From: Atopobium sp. oral taxon 810 str. F0209
Lineage (GTDB): Bacteria > Actinomycetota > Coriobacteriia > Coriobacteriales > Atopobiaceae
Direction of reading: 5' to 3'
NCBI RefSeq assembly: GCF_000466405.1
Contig: NZ_KE952953.1
Span: 1 to 58,455 of the forward strand
Length of the DNA: 58,455 bases
Under the pieces are notes generated by a model, which was not told the DNA's origin, did not search any database, and worked only from the letters and a program-made list of their open reading frames with translations. Position numbers and translations under genes: made by a program. This document shows, piece by piece, positions 51,420 to 58,455 of the stretch; position 1 is the first letter of the stretch; the number at the start of each line of letters is the position of its first letter.

Positions 51420-53077
51420 CAGGACAGCCGGCCATTCTCAACAGAGTAGATATCATCGGCAATCCGCAGGGTGGATGCCCGGTGAGAAACGAGCGCTATC
51501 GCCTTGCCATCAGACGACTCCTTGAGCGCCTTGAGAACGACCGCTTCATTCAGGCTGTCTAAATTGCTCGTCGGTTCATCAAGAAGAACAAACGGCGCAT
51601 CATGCAAAAATACCCGCGCAAGCCCAATCCGTTGCCGTTCCCCACCCGACAGGGTACTTCCCAGCTCACCGACCAGCGTGTCATATCCTTCAGGCAACAT
51701 CATAATGAACTCATCAAGTGCGGCCTTTCGGCACGCCTCCCGAACCTCTTCGTCTGTTGCATCAAGCCGTGCAATACGGACATTGTTCATAATCGAGTCA
51801 TGGAATAGATCTGTATCTTGTGTCATGTAACTCTCCATGGCACGCAAATCCTTGGTATTTATCTTGTTGATGTTCCTACCCGAAACGCTTACTGCGCCAC
51901 CATCTGCTTCGTAAAAACGCATCAGCAATTTGAGTAGCGTGGACTTGCCACTCCCACTCTTGCCGATAATGCCTACGATCTTACCTGGCTCGAAACTCAT
52001 CGATATGTCCTTAAGCACCTGCGTTCCACCATACGAGAAGGACAGTTTGTCGCACCGCGCTTCGGTAAACGATGTGGATTCCTCTCCCGCAACGTCTACG
52101 GTCTCTGGAACCTCATCGAGAATATCCAACACCCTGCTACCAGCTGCAACCGTACTCTGAAGGGTTGTCCCCAAACCAGCCAATGCTGCAACAGGTCCAT
52201 AGGAGGAAAGCAGGGCGAGGACAGAAATTACAACACCAGAGAAATCTAAAGCACCTGTGTCATATAGATAAAGAGAACTGATAAGCATGAGCACGTCAAA
52301 GATCAAAATTACCGTATAAGAAATAGCTGTATTGCAACCAGTAAGCTTACTCAACGTTCCTTGAGCTGCTGCCAGTTCATCACTCATCGCATCCATCTGC
52401 GCTCGGCGTCGTTTACCCTCACCAAATTGAATTGTCTCATCAAGGCCACGGATGCTCTCAAACACAAACGATGACAGCTCACCAGATTGATAGCGGATGT
52501 CATCGCCGATAGCGCCACTGATCTTGGAGACAACAGCGGGCACCAGCACTCCAACCGCTAGAAACGCAACAAGTGCCAGTAGTCCCAGCAAAGGATTGAA
52601 GCTACCAATGAATAGGCACATTACAGTCTCAGTCAGAATGGCAATACATATCGGTGAGATGGTGTGTGCATAGAAAACCTCTAGAAGCTCCACATCGGAG
52701 GTGATAAGTGAAACAAGGTCACCCTTATCTCTACCCTCAAGTTTTGCGGGGCATAGCCTCCTCAACGCTTGGAACACTTTGTCTCGTATGATCGCAAGTA
52801 GCGTAAAGGCAATGTAGTGATTCGTCTTTTGCTCGATATAGCGCAAAACGGCACGGAAAAGCACCAGCAAGGGCAGAAGCACGAATATCGTGCCAAGGGG
52901 AAAGGGTGTTTTGTAACCAAGTGCGGCGAGTAGCGCATAGCCACCAAGCACTGGTATAAATTGCACCGCTAAGAACGCAAATGTTCCCGCAACTACAGCA
53001 AGACACATATGTCCCGTCAATGGTCTTACCAGGCCAAGCATCTGTAGGAGAACCCCAACTTTGCTTCTCTTTTTCAT
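51419..53077 (-). CDS. ABC transporter, fused permease/ATPase (CydC-like half)
   Basis: The 552-residue product has a six-helix exporter domain (about 1-310) and an ATPase with Walker A GKSGSGKSTLLKLL, Q-loop YMTQDTD, signature LSGGERQRIGLARV and Walker B VLLDEPTS. It is the second half of a pair, overlapping the first by 4 bp (ATGA). The architecture and gene order are like CydDC, the thiol exporters needed for cytochrome bd assembly, but no cyd oxidase genes are in the window. A drug exporter is possible. Confidence 0.86.
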   Translation of the reverse strand: MKKRSKVGVLLQMLGLVRPLTGHMCLAVVAGTFAFLAVQFIPVLGGYALLAALGYKTPFPLGTIFVLLPLLVLFRAVLRYIEQKTNHYIAFTLLAIIRDKVFQALRRLCPAKLEGRDKGDLVSLITSDVELLEVFYAHTISPICIAILTETVMCLFIGSFNPLLGLLALVAFLAVGVLVPAVVSKISGAIGDDIRYQSGELSSFVFESIRGLDETIQFGEGKRRRAQMDAMSDELAAAQGTLSKLTGCNTAISYTVILIFDVLMLISSLYLYDTGALDFSGVVISVLALLSSYGPVAALAGLGTTLQSTVAAGSRVLDILDEVPETVDVAGEESTSFTEARCDKLSFSYGGTQVLKDISMSFEPGKIVGIIGKSGSGKSTLLKLLMRFYEADGGAVSVSGRNINKINTKDLRAMESYMTQDTDLFHDSIMNNVRIARLDATDEEVREACRKAALDEFIMMLPEGYDTLVGELGSTLSGGERQRIGLARVFLHDAPFVLLDEPTSNLDSLNEAVVLKALKESSDGKAIALVSHRASTLRIADDIYSVENGRLS

Positions 53078-54810
53078 TGTGCGGCCTCCAATCCATAGGA
53101 TTCGAGTTCTAGTTGGGTACGCCAGAGATGTTCATAGACATCGCATGTCTTTATAAGCTTTTCATGAGTACCCGAGCCGACAAGATTTCCGCCGTCCAGT
53201 ACGTAGATGCAATCAGCATGTTTGATATTTGCAAGTCGATGAGAAATCATGATGATGGTCTTGGTGTTCCGCATCGCAAAAACGCGTGACAAAACCACCT
53301 GTTCGCTTTCGATATCAATGCTGCTAGTTGCCTCATCAAGTACCAAAACTGGCGCGTCATGCAATATTGCTCGCGCAAGGGCAAGCCTTTGGCGCTGTCC
53401 ACCGGAAAGATTCTTTGCTTCCTCAAGAATGAGTGTGTCCAAGCCCTGCTCACCTAAAAGAAAGTCCTTGAGTTCGCATTCCTCGAGCACTTGCCACAAT
53501 TCTGTGTCGGTTGCGGTACGTTTGGCCACAAGAAGATTCTCTCGAACACTACCCTTGAACAACCTGCTGCTATGGCTAATGTACGTTAGGGTGTTCATAA
53601 GTGACGGGGTCACCACGTCAGTCACAACTGTGTCCCCAACCGTCACGCTTCCTGTTTGAGGCACTGCTCGCCCCATCAACAGCGCCGCAAGCGTCGACTT
53701 TCCGGAGCCGCTCTCACCCACAATGCCAATAAAGCTGTTCTCAGGTGCGCGTAGACTAACCCCATGAAGAACTTCTCGCTCTGTGTTGTAGGAGAAATGT
53801 ACCTTGTCAAAGACGACGGTATAGTCTTCACCGATTGTCTTTTCCGCCTGCTCGGGCTCGGGCAGATCTAGGAAATGAAAGATCTTGTCGCTTGCAGCAA
53901 GTCCATTCATCGCCACGTGAAAGTAGCTGCCCAACCTACGCATGGGAAGAAAAAAGTCCGCGGAGAGCAGAATCATAAAGAGACAGCTTGCCAATCCAAT
54001 GCTGCCAGCCACGAATGCACGACAGGCGACGAGTATTCCAAGTGCTGCACCACCATACGCAAAGAAATCCATGATGATAATGGAGTTCAGCTGCATACTG
54101 AGCACTTTCATCGTTACAAAACGAAAGTGTTCGGACTCCTTGTTCATCTCCTGATTTTTGAACTCGTCAGCTTGATAGACTTTGAGCGTGGTCATGCCCT
54201 GTAAGTTCTCAAGAAAGGTGTTGCCAAGCTGCGTATACTGTCCCCAGTACTTGGCAAGAAGCTTTTTTGCCAGCTTCTGCACCATCACGATGGCTCCAGG
54301 AATCAGCGGTACGCACACAAGAAGGACTGTCGCCGCATACCAACTGCCTGCAAAACCAAACAGAAAGAACAGCGTGATTGGTGCGAGAAAGGCATAAAAG
54401 AACTGCGGCATGTACCGACCAAAATAGCTCTCCAACTGGTCAACACCCTCTACGGACTCTTGGACTATCTCTGCAGTGCTCACCTGTTCTGCATAGCGAC
54501 TGCCCAGCCTCAACAGCTTGTCATAGATAAGGTCACGCAACCTGCGCTTAACTGTCTTTGATGCACACCAACTTGCCTCTTCGGCAAGCTTGTCTGTAAA
54601 GAAACGCACAACAATGGTCACCGTGATAAGCACAAGAGCTCTGGGCAGCGCCGCCATCCCCCACTCGTGTGTGTAAAAGCGCTCAATCGTAACCGCAAAA
54701 ACAGCAATCATCACAGCATTGCAAACCAAGGTCACCCACTGAAGCAGTACGTTAGCTACGATGTGTTTTCGACTCTCAGGACAAAGCTCAATCAATCTCT
54801 TATCGAACAT
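53074..54810 (-). CDS. ABC transporter, fused permease/ATPase (CydD-like half)
   Basis: From ATG 54810 (AAAAGG 5 bp upstream; a GTG at 54816 is possible) the product has 578 residues. The membrane domain shows CydD-like YFGRYMPQFFYAFLAPITLF and FLENLQGMTTLKVYQADE. The ATPase has GESGSGKSTLAALL, LSGGQRQRLALAR and VLVLDEATSSID. It opens the operon ABC-ABC-YgbA. A catalytically complete site is visible in both halves. The substrate is unknown. Confidence 0.87.
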   Translation of the reverse strand: MFDKRLIELCPESRKHIVANVLLQWVTLVCNAVMIAVFAVTIERFYTHEWGMAALPRALVLITVTIVVRFFTDKLAEEASWCASKTVKRRLRDLIYDKLLRLGSRYAEQVSTAEIVQESVEGVDQLESYFGRYMPQFFYAFLAPITLFFLFGFAGSWYAATVLLVCVPLIPGAIVMVQKLAKKLLAKYWGQYTQLGNTFLENLQGMTTLKVYQADEFKNQEMNKESEHFRFVTMKVLSMQLNSIIIMDFFAYGGAALGILVACRAFVAGSIGLASCLFMILLSADFFLPMRRLGSYFHVAMNGLAASDKIFHFLDLPEPEQAEKTIGEDYTVVFDKVHFSYNTEREVLHGVSLRAPENSFIGIVGESGSGKSTLAALLMGRAVPQTGSVTVGDTVVTDVVTPSLMNTLTYISHSSRLFKGSVRENLLVAKRTATDTELWQVLEECELKDFLLGEQGLDTLILEEAKNLSGGQRQRLALARAILHDAPVLVLDEATSSIDIESEQVVLSRVFAMRNTKTIIMISHRLANIKHADCIYVLDGGNLVGSGTHEKLIKTCDVYEHLWRTQLELESYGLEAAQ

Positions 54811-55182
54811 ACACACCTTTTCCTATGCCAGCTTCAGTGAACTGTTAACTTTATCTAACCAATGAATGCTATCACACTGTCATTAATTTTCTTCCGCCTT
54901 AAAAGAGGCATCGTGCGAGACAGACCGCGCGAAAAGCACCACGCAACACTCGTAGAATTTTTAGGAAGCAATTCTTGTATGTCTTCTGCATGCAGAGGAT
55001 ATGGGCGGTTCAACAACTTTATTACTGCATAAAGCACAGATCAGACGAGGTCTCCACCACTCGCCTATGGCTCCTTGACATCTTTCTCGAACACTGCAGA
55101 GAATGGGAGAGTACCTATCTACCAGTCCCCATCCATCCGCGCAAACGAATGCTTGCACGATGGCACGAGAGGAAGGATGAGC
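54811..55182. promoter_or_regulatory. Divergent control region of ABC operon and hydrolase
   Basis: On the plus strand TTGACA (55075-55080) and GAGAAT (55099-55104), 18 bp apart, form a candidate promoter for the hydrolase. No definite minus-strand promoter is called for the ABC genes. No other gene is visible in this stretch. Confidence 0.5.
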
Positions 55183-55998
55183 ATGGCAACATTCACCACA
55201 AACGACGGCGTCAGCATCTATTACGAGGTCACAGGGTCGGGACCTGCGCTTTTCATGCTGCCGGGCTGGACCTGCAGCACAAAGTTCTGGATGCACAATG
55301 TGCCTGAGCTCTCAAAGCACTTCACCGTCGTGACCATGGATATGCGCGGGCACGGCGAGTCCGAGAAAGTCATGCACAGCCACCGTATCTCTCGCTATGC
55401 AATGGACGTAAAGAACTTGCTCGACCACCTCGATATCGACGACGTTACCGTGCTCGGTTGGTCGATGGGAGCCTCAATCCTGTGGAGTTATATCGAGCTT
55501 TTCGGTAACTACCGCCTCAAGGGCCTCATCTGCGTCGACCAGTCGCCCGCGCAGTACACTGATCCCGACTGGCAGTGGGGTCAAAAAGGCTGCTACGACG
55601 TCGAGATGTTCATCCGCACCTGCATGGCAGCACAATATGATCCCAAGGGCGCTGCAGCAGGTCTGGTTGACGCCTGCCTTAACGGCACCGCCTCAGGCGA
55701 AGATGCTGCTCTTCTTACCTCGGAGATCTGCAAGTGCCCGCCCTACGTGCGTATCGAGATCATGCGCGACCACACCAATCTTGACTGGCGCGACTTCATT
55801 CCTCAGATTAAGCTACCCACAATGGTTTGCGTCGCGCGTAAAAGCAACGTGTTCGACTGGCACGGCAGTGCATGGGTCGGTGAAAACATCCCAGGCGCTA
55901 AGACCGTGTTTTTCGAAGAATCAGGTCACATGCTCTTCTGGATGGAGTCCGAGAAATTCAACACAACAGTAACCGAATTTGTGAAGTCAATTCAATAG
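55183..55998 (+). CDS. Alpha/beta hydrolase
   Basis: The 271-residue product from ATG 55183 (GGAAGG 6 bp upstream; a second ATG at 55177 and longer frames exist) has the alpha/beta hydrolase fold: MLPGWTCSTKFW (oxyanion region), VTMDMRGHGESE, nucleophile Ser in VLGWSMGAS (about residue 91) and catalytic His in ESGHMLFW (about residue 249). It resembles non-haem chloroperoxidase/esterase-type enzymes. Its codons are richer in C/G ends than the ABC genes, perhaps of foreign origin. Substrate unknown. A terminator follows at 56153. Confidence 0.88.
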   Translation: MATFTTNDGVSIYYEVTGSGPALFMLPGWTCSTKFWMHNVPELSKHFTVVTMDMRGHGESEKVMHSHRISRYAMDVKNLLDHLDIDDVTVLGWSMGASILWSYIELFGNYRLKGLICVDQSPAQYTDPDWQWGQKGCYDVEMFIRTCMAAQYDPKGAAAGLVDACLNGTASGEDAALLTSEICKCPPYVRIEIMRDHTNLDWRDFIPQIKLPTMVCVARKSNVFDWHGSAWVGENIPGAKTVFFEESGHMLFWMESEKFNTTVTEFVKSIQ

Positions 55999-56152
55999 CA
56001 CCGTAGCGTGGCTTGTATCGTTCTTGTGCTTGAGCATGACGAGGAAATGTGCTTGGGCCAAGTTTTCTGGCAAAGACCACACCCACGCCAGCTTCGCCAC
56101 TCACAGAAAGTCTAGGTCGACGGAATACTATAGACAGTTCCAGTCGCCACGT

Positions 56153-56194
56153 AAACCAGGGATCAAAGCGCATGTGCTCTGATCCCTGGTTTCT
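56153..56194 (+). terminator. Rho-independent terminator after the hydrolase gene
   Basis: A 13-bp perfect stem AAACCAGGGATCA (56153-56165) with TGATCCCTGGTTT (56180-56192), then CTTG. It lies about 155 bp after the hydrolase stop. Confidence 0.75.
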
Positions 56195-56289
56195 TGTCAG
56201 GTCGATTAAATTTCTATGAAGTACGTACGCAAAGCGTCTGGAGTTTTGTCGCAAAGTCAGCAACCACTCGATCCTAAGGCCAAGGAGAA

Positions 56290-56523
56290 TATATTTCGAC
56301 TCAAGCAGTGTGTCCGCATGTCCCGCGCTCGATTGGTATCATCGTTTCGCGAGTGAACCCAAGAGGACATGAGGCCGCCATGAGAATCGAACGGGCGGAA
56401 GGTTGCGCGAGGCGCCTCCTTTTATATACCGAGCACCACCTCGTCGCTCTGAACCACCACAACCGGGCGTGCCTTGCTGGCATAGCTGTCATCACGAAGC
56501 ATCCACACCTCTCCCCGTCTCAC
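56290..56523 (-). pseudogene. Decayed MazF/PemK-type toxin
   Basis: The start GTG at 56523 overlaps the antitoxin stop (GTGA). The first 33 codons read VRRGEVWMLRDDSYASKARP and VVVVQSDEV, the normal MazF opening, then a stop at 56422. In another frame downstream, residues like SRNDDT recur where MazF has its core. So the gene is interrupted by at least one frameshift and has lost function. No gene is supported between 55999 and this remnant apart from the terminator. Confidence 0.72.
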
Positions 56524-56762
56524 CTCATCGCCTCCAAAGCCATGCGCGTGGCAAAGTCTGTCGCCTCGGTCTCATCCTCGAACGGCTCCACCGAAACGGG
56601 ATCACGGAGACGGACATCGTAGGGAAAGCCGCCGCATTCATTGAAGCTATAGATGAATACGCGGATGGCATCCGCCGGCGTGGTTCCCAGCCTGCGCGTG
56701 GTCTCGCGGAAGATCTCTGCTTGGTCGTCCTCGACCCGGGTTGCGAACTGCGTGCGTTCCAT
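56520..56762 (-). CDS. RelB/DinJ- or RHH-type antitoxin
   Basis: The 80-residue product begins TQFATRVEDDQAEIFRETTR and continues LGTTPADAIRVFIYSFNECGGFPYDV, the RelB/DinJ ribbon-helix-helix pattern (LG-x-T-x-x-x-A-x-x-x-F). AGGAG lies 5 bp before the ATG. Its stop overlaps the start of a MazF-like toxin remnant, so it is an antitoxin left without an intact toxin, or a swapped RelB-MazF pairing. Confidence 0.82.
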   Translation of the reverse strand: MERTQFATRVEDDQAEIFRETTRRLGTTPADAIRVFIYSFNECGGFPYDVRLRDPVSVEPFEDETEATDFATRMALEAMR

Positions 56763-56775
56763 CTTCTCTCCTCAA

Positions 56776-56804
56776 CAATATTCAACATATTGCTTAGTAT
56801 TATA
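56776..56804 (-). promoter_or_regulatory. Promoter and operator of the RelB-like antitoxin
   Basis: On the minus strand TATAAT (plus 56799-56804) lies above the dyad CAATATGTTGAATATTG (plus 56776-56792; 6-bp arms, 5-bp spacer), between -10 box and ribosome-binding site. This is a usual place for antitoxin autoregulation. Confidence 0.6.
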
Positions 56805-57097
56805 CCATTATGCCAACTCTTGCTGCCTCATAAACTCCCTCTGTGACGTGTTGTTATCCTTTTGCTGTTCGTTGAGGAGACTCATCTTTAGTGTTTGGCA
56901 CTACAACTTTTTAGGATCACGCACACAATCTAATGTCAGGAAAACTAGTTTTAAACTGGTATTTTTTGGCTTTTAGCTTAACTTGACAAAGGAGTCTTTG
57001 AGTTTGAAATTCAACCATGTAAATTTGGTTTAATGACAAGCAAGCTACTGGTAAGAAGTGATGCTGCTACGCATATCCCTTACATCATACGTTATGT

Positions 57098-57131
57098 AGC
57101 ACCACCCCAAGCTCACACCTGGGGTGGTGCT
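57098..57131. other. Perfect 12-bp hairpin
   Basis: AGCACCACCCCA (57098-57109) pairs with TGGGGTGGTGCT (57120-57131). It is downstream of the AbrB-type gene but lacks a U run on either strand. The remaining bases of 56805-57212 hold nothing I can recognise. Confidence 0.55.
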
Positions 57132-57212
57132 GTAGCTAGACATAGACATAATCCACAAGAAGGCAATCTCTGCTTGAATTATCTCTCATCAAAGCTATAC
57201 GACGTAACAACC

Positions 57213-57491
57213 CTACAACAGGTCATACTTTGACCTCATGCGCATTACAAGATCTGATGCATCACGGAACTCTCCGCGCGCAAAAGCTTCATCCGCTTCT
57301 AAAACGCGGGCGCGAAAATCTTTCTCCGAACCAAGTGTAAGCGGGTCTTTTGGCACAGCAACGATCTCAACACGCTTGCCATCTGACAGGAAACTTACCT
57401 GTTCCCCCACTCCAACACCAAGAATATCTCTCATGACTTTTGGCAATGTGACCTGCCCTGTTTGTGTGATGGTGGTCGATGCAATTGGCAT
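57213..57491 (-). CDS. AbrB/MazE-type DNA-binding protein
   Basis: The 92-residue product has the swapped-hairpin AbrB fold in its first 50 residues (TTITQTGQVTLPKVMRDILGVGVGEQVSFL) and a charged helical tail (DEAFARGEFRDASDLVMRMRSKY). Such proteins are antitoxins (MazE/VapB-like) or transition-state regulators. No toxin gene follows on this strand, so it is an orphan. A perfect 32-bp palindrome lies just upstream. Confidence 0.85.
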   Translation of the reverse strand: MPIASTTITQTGQVTLPKVMRDILGVGVGEQVSFLSDGKRVEIVAVPKDPLTLGSEKDFRARVLEADEAFARGEFRDASDLVMRMRSKYDLL

Positions 57492-57522
57492 GATTTTCTC
57501 ACTTCCTCACAGCAATGGGGTG

Positions 57523-57554
57523 ACACCTCACTATTAATATTAATAGTGAGGTGT
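57523..57554. promoter_or_regulatory. 32-bp perfect palindrome upstream of the AbrB-type gene
   Basis: The left arm ACACCTCACTATTAAT is followed without spacer by its exact complement. It starts 32 bp upstream of the ATG at 57491. It is a strong operator candidate for autoregulation. The rest of 57555-57805 holds no gene. Confidence 0.7.
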
Positions 57555-57805
57555 ATTCAGAGCACCCAGAAAGGTGCCAAATCTTGGTATTTGCACAGAC
57601 TGCACAGCCTTTAACGTCAATCGTAATGCTCCCTGTTAGACCAGATTTAACGCAGAGCATATTCTTAGCTAAAAAATATCTGACCCTACTTGCATAGTGT
57701 TTAACGACCTCCGAAAAACGTAGCAAGTTCTAAACTCTAAACCGCCATAGCGTCCCACATACGTGGTACACTTGATAGACAGCCATTGCATCATAAGGGG
57801 GCGTT

Positions 57806-58075
57806 ATGACTACCTGCATACCTATGAGGGCACTAAAAAATACAGCACAGTTTGCACAAACAGTACAAGACGCTGCTGAGCCAGTAATCATCACAAATAA
57901 CGGGCGCGAGACAATGATAGTCATGACGCCCGAGTACTATGAGGCACTAAAAATGGAATCCGCTCGCACCGAGCTCTACCAAAACATTGCCCTCGCTGAA
58001 GCTGATATCGCCGCTGGTAAAGTGAGCGACGCGCAAGAGTCTCTCTCTACCCTAAGGCTTCATTATGGCTTGTAA
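57806..58075 (+). CDS. Phd/YefM-type antitoxin
   Basis: The 89-residue product has the Phd/YefM pattern: IPMRALKNTAQFAQTVQDAAEPVIITNNGRETMIVMTPEYYEAL (residues about 5-48), with a C-terminal toxin-binding helix region. AAGGGGG precedes the ATG. Its end overlaps the next gene by 11 bp, giving a classic two-gene module. Confidence 0.9.
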   Translation: MTTCIPMRALKNTAQFAQTVQDAAEPVIITNNGRETMIVMTPEYYEALKMESARTELYQNIALAEADIAAGKVSDAQESLSTLRLHYGL

Positions 58076-58370
58076 GGTCTATTTTACTCACGAAGCTGAA
58101 ATGGATATCGAAAGTATCGTACGCTATATGCTGCATAGCCTCGCCAGTTCAGCTGCTGCCAGTGATTTTCTCAACAAACTAGACACTGTGGTAGAACAAA
58201 TCGCGGAGCATCCACTGATGTATCCCCTGTCTACCGAGCCACGTCTAACTGCAATGGGATACCACAAAGCGCTCATTAATCGATATATCTTGCTTTATCG
58301 CATGAACGGCAATGACGTGGTAGTTGCTCATGTTTTTCATAGCAGTCAAAACTATGCAAAGTTGGTTTAA
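58065..58370 (+). CDS. RelE/ParE-type toxin
   Basis: The 101-residue product has a RelE/ParE fold: VYFTHEAEMDIESIVRYM at the N terminus, AEHPLMYPLS in the middle and YHKALINRYILLYRMNGNDVVVAHVFHSSQNY at the C terminus (the conserved R-x-x-Y-x-v-x-Y and hsrq-like end). It is intact and overlaps the antitoxin. ParE-like (gyrase) or RelE-like (mRNA) action cannot be told from sequence. Confidence 0.9.
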   Translation: MACKVYFTHEAEMDIESIVRYMLHSLASSAAASDFLNKLDTVVEQIAEHPLMYPLSTEPRLTAMGYHKALINRYILLYRMNGNDVVVAHVFHSSQNYAKLV

Positions 58371-58455
58371 CGACGAGCAAGCTGTTGACAAGGAGCGAGT
58401 CACACTTGAGCTACTAACAATGTGACAAAAGCCACAAACTTCTTCAAGCAGCACG

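Noticed and set aside
56301-56495. 64-codon frame as the toxin gene
   Set aside because: It is not the frame overlapping the antitoxin stop and shows no toxin motif; the MazF signature lies in the frame starting at 56523.

Overview
The window looks like chromosome of a low-to-mid GC Actinomycetota of class Coriobacteriia, most likely family Atopobiaceae (Lancefieldella/Atopobium/Fannyhessea-like). This is inferred from gene content and protein character: the tuf-tRNA-secE-nusG-rplK-rplA order, a disA-ispD-ispF-cysS-rlmB-yacP run, mannose-family PTS loci, and Coriobacteriia-type hypothetical proteins. No 16S gene is present, so species cannot be fixed.

Layout. 0-5.6 kb: translation/secretion core on the minus strand (tRNA-Tyr, -Thr, -Met, tuf, rpmG, tRNA-Trp, secE, nusG, rplK, rplA), then a second tRNA-Thr. 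5.6-14.9 kb: an N-acetylgalactosamine/galactosamine-type catabolic cluster (PfkB/LacC-like kinase, PTS EIIA-YajC-EIIB, broken EIID, GntR, frameshifted AgaS, NagA/AgaA-type deacetylase, class II tagatose-bisphosphate-type aldolase, DeoR). It is bracketed by two clusters of GAACCC/GAACCG repeats that share an inverted 47-bp block. 15.3-20.8 kb: disA-ispD-ispF-cysS-rlmB-yacP on the minus strand. 21.1-22.0 kb: Fur/PerR regulator and Dps. 22.2-26.4 kb: a visibly GC-richer argG-argH pair between directly repeated flanks. 26.7-32.8 kb: clpC, HD hydrolase, lysS, greA, tatA. 32.9-39.2 kb: spermidine-synthase-like protein, a nuclease-like gene framed by two identical inverted 230-bp elements, a DUF389 membrane protein, a lipoprotein amidase and a zinc-ribbon membrane protein. 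39.3-42.1 kb: a divergent pair of a Trm9-like methyltransferase and bacterial Elp3. 42.3-50.2 kb: a complete mannose-family PTS operon with two SIS-domain deglycase-like proteins and a sugar kinase-HAD phosphatase fusion, resembling Amadori-product (fructoselysine/glucoselysine, gfr/frl) systems. 50.3-58.4 kb: deoC, a CydDC-like heterodimeric ABC exporter coupled to a YgbA_NO-type protein, an alpha/beta hydrolase and three toxin-antitoxin-type loci, one with a decayed MazF-like toxin.

How the parts fit. The first sugar cluster encodes nearly all of GalNAc-6-P -> GalN-6-P -> tagatose-6-P -> tagatose-1,6-bisP -> triose-P. As read here it lacks EIIC, has only the C-terminal part of EIID, and has a frameshift in agaS, so it looks like a decaying or inactivated pathway. 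The second PTS operon appears intact. The Elp3/Trm9-like pair suggests a bacterial counterpart of the eukaryotic wobble-uridine cm5U -> mcm5U route. Three accessory blocks (GalNAc cluster, argGH, nuclease-like gene) are each bracketed by their own repeat family, which suggests repeat-mediated gain, loss or inversion of cassettes.
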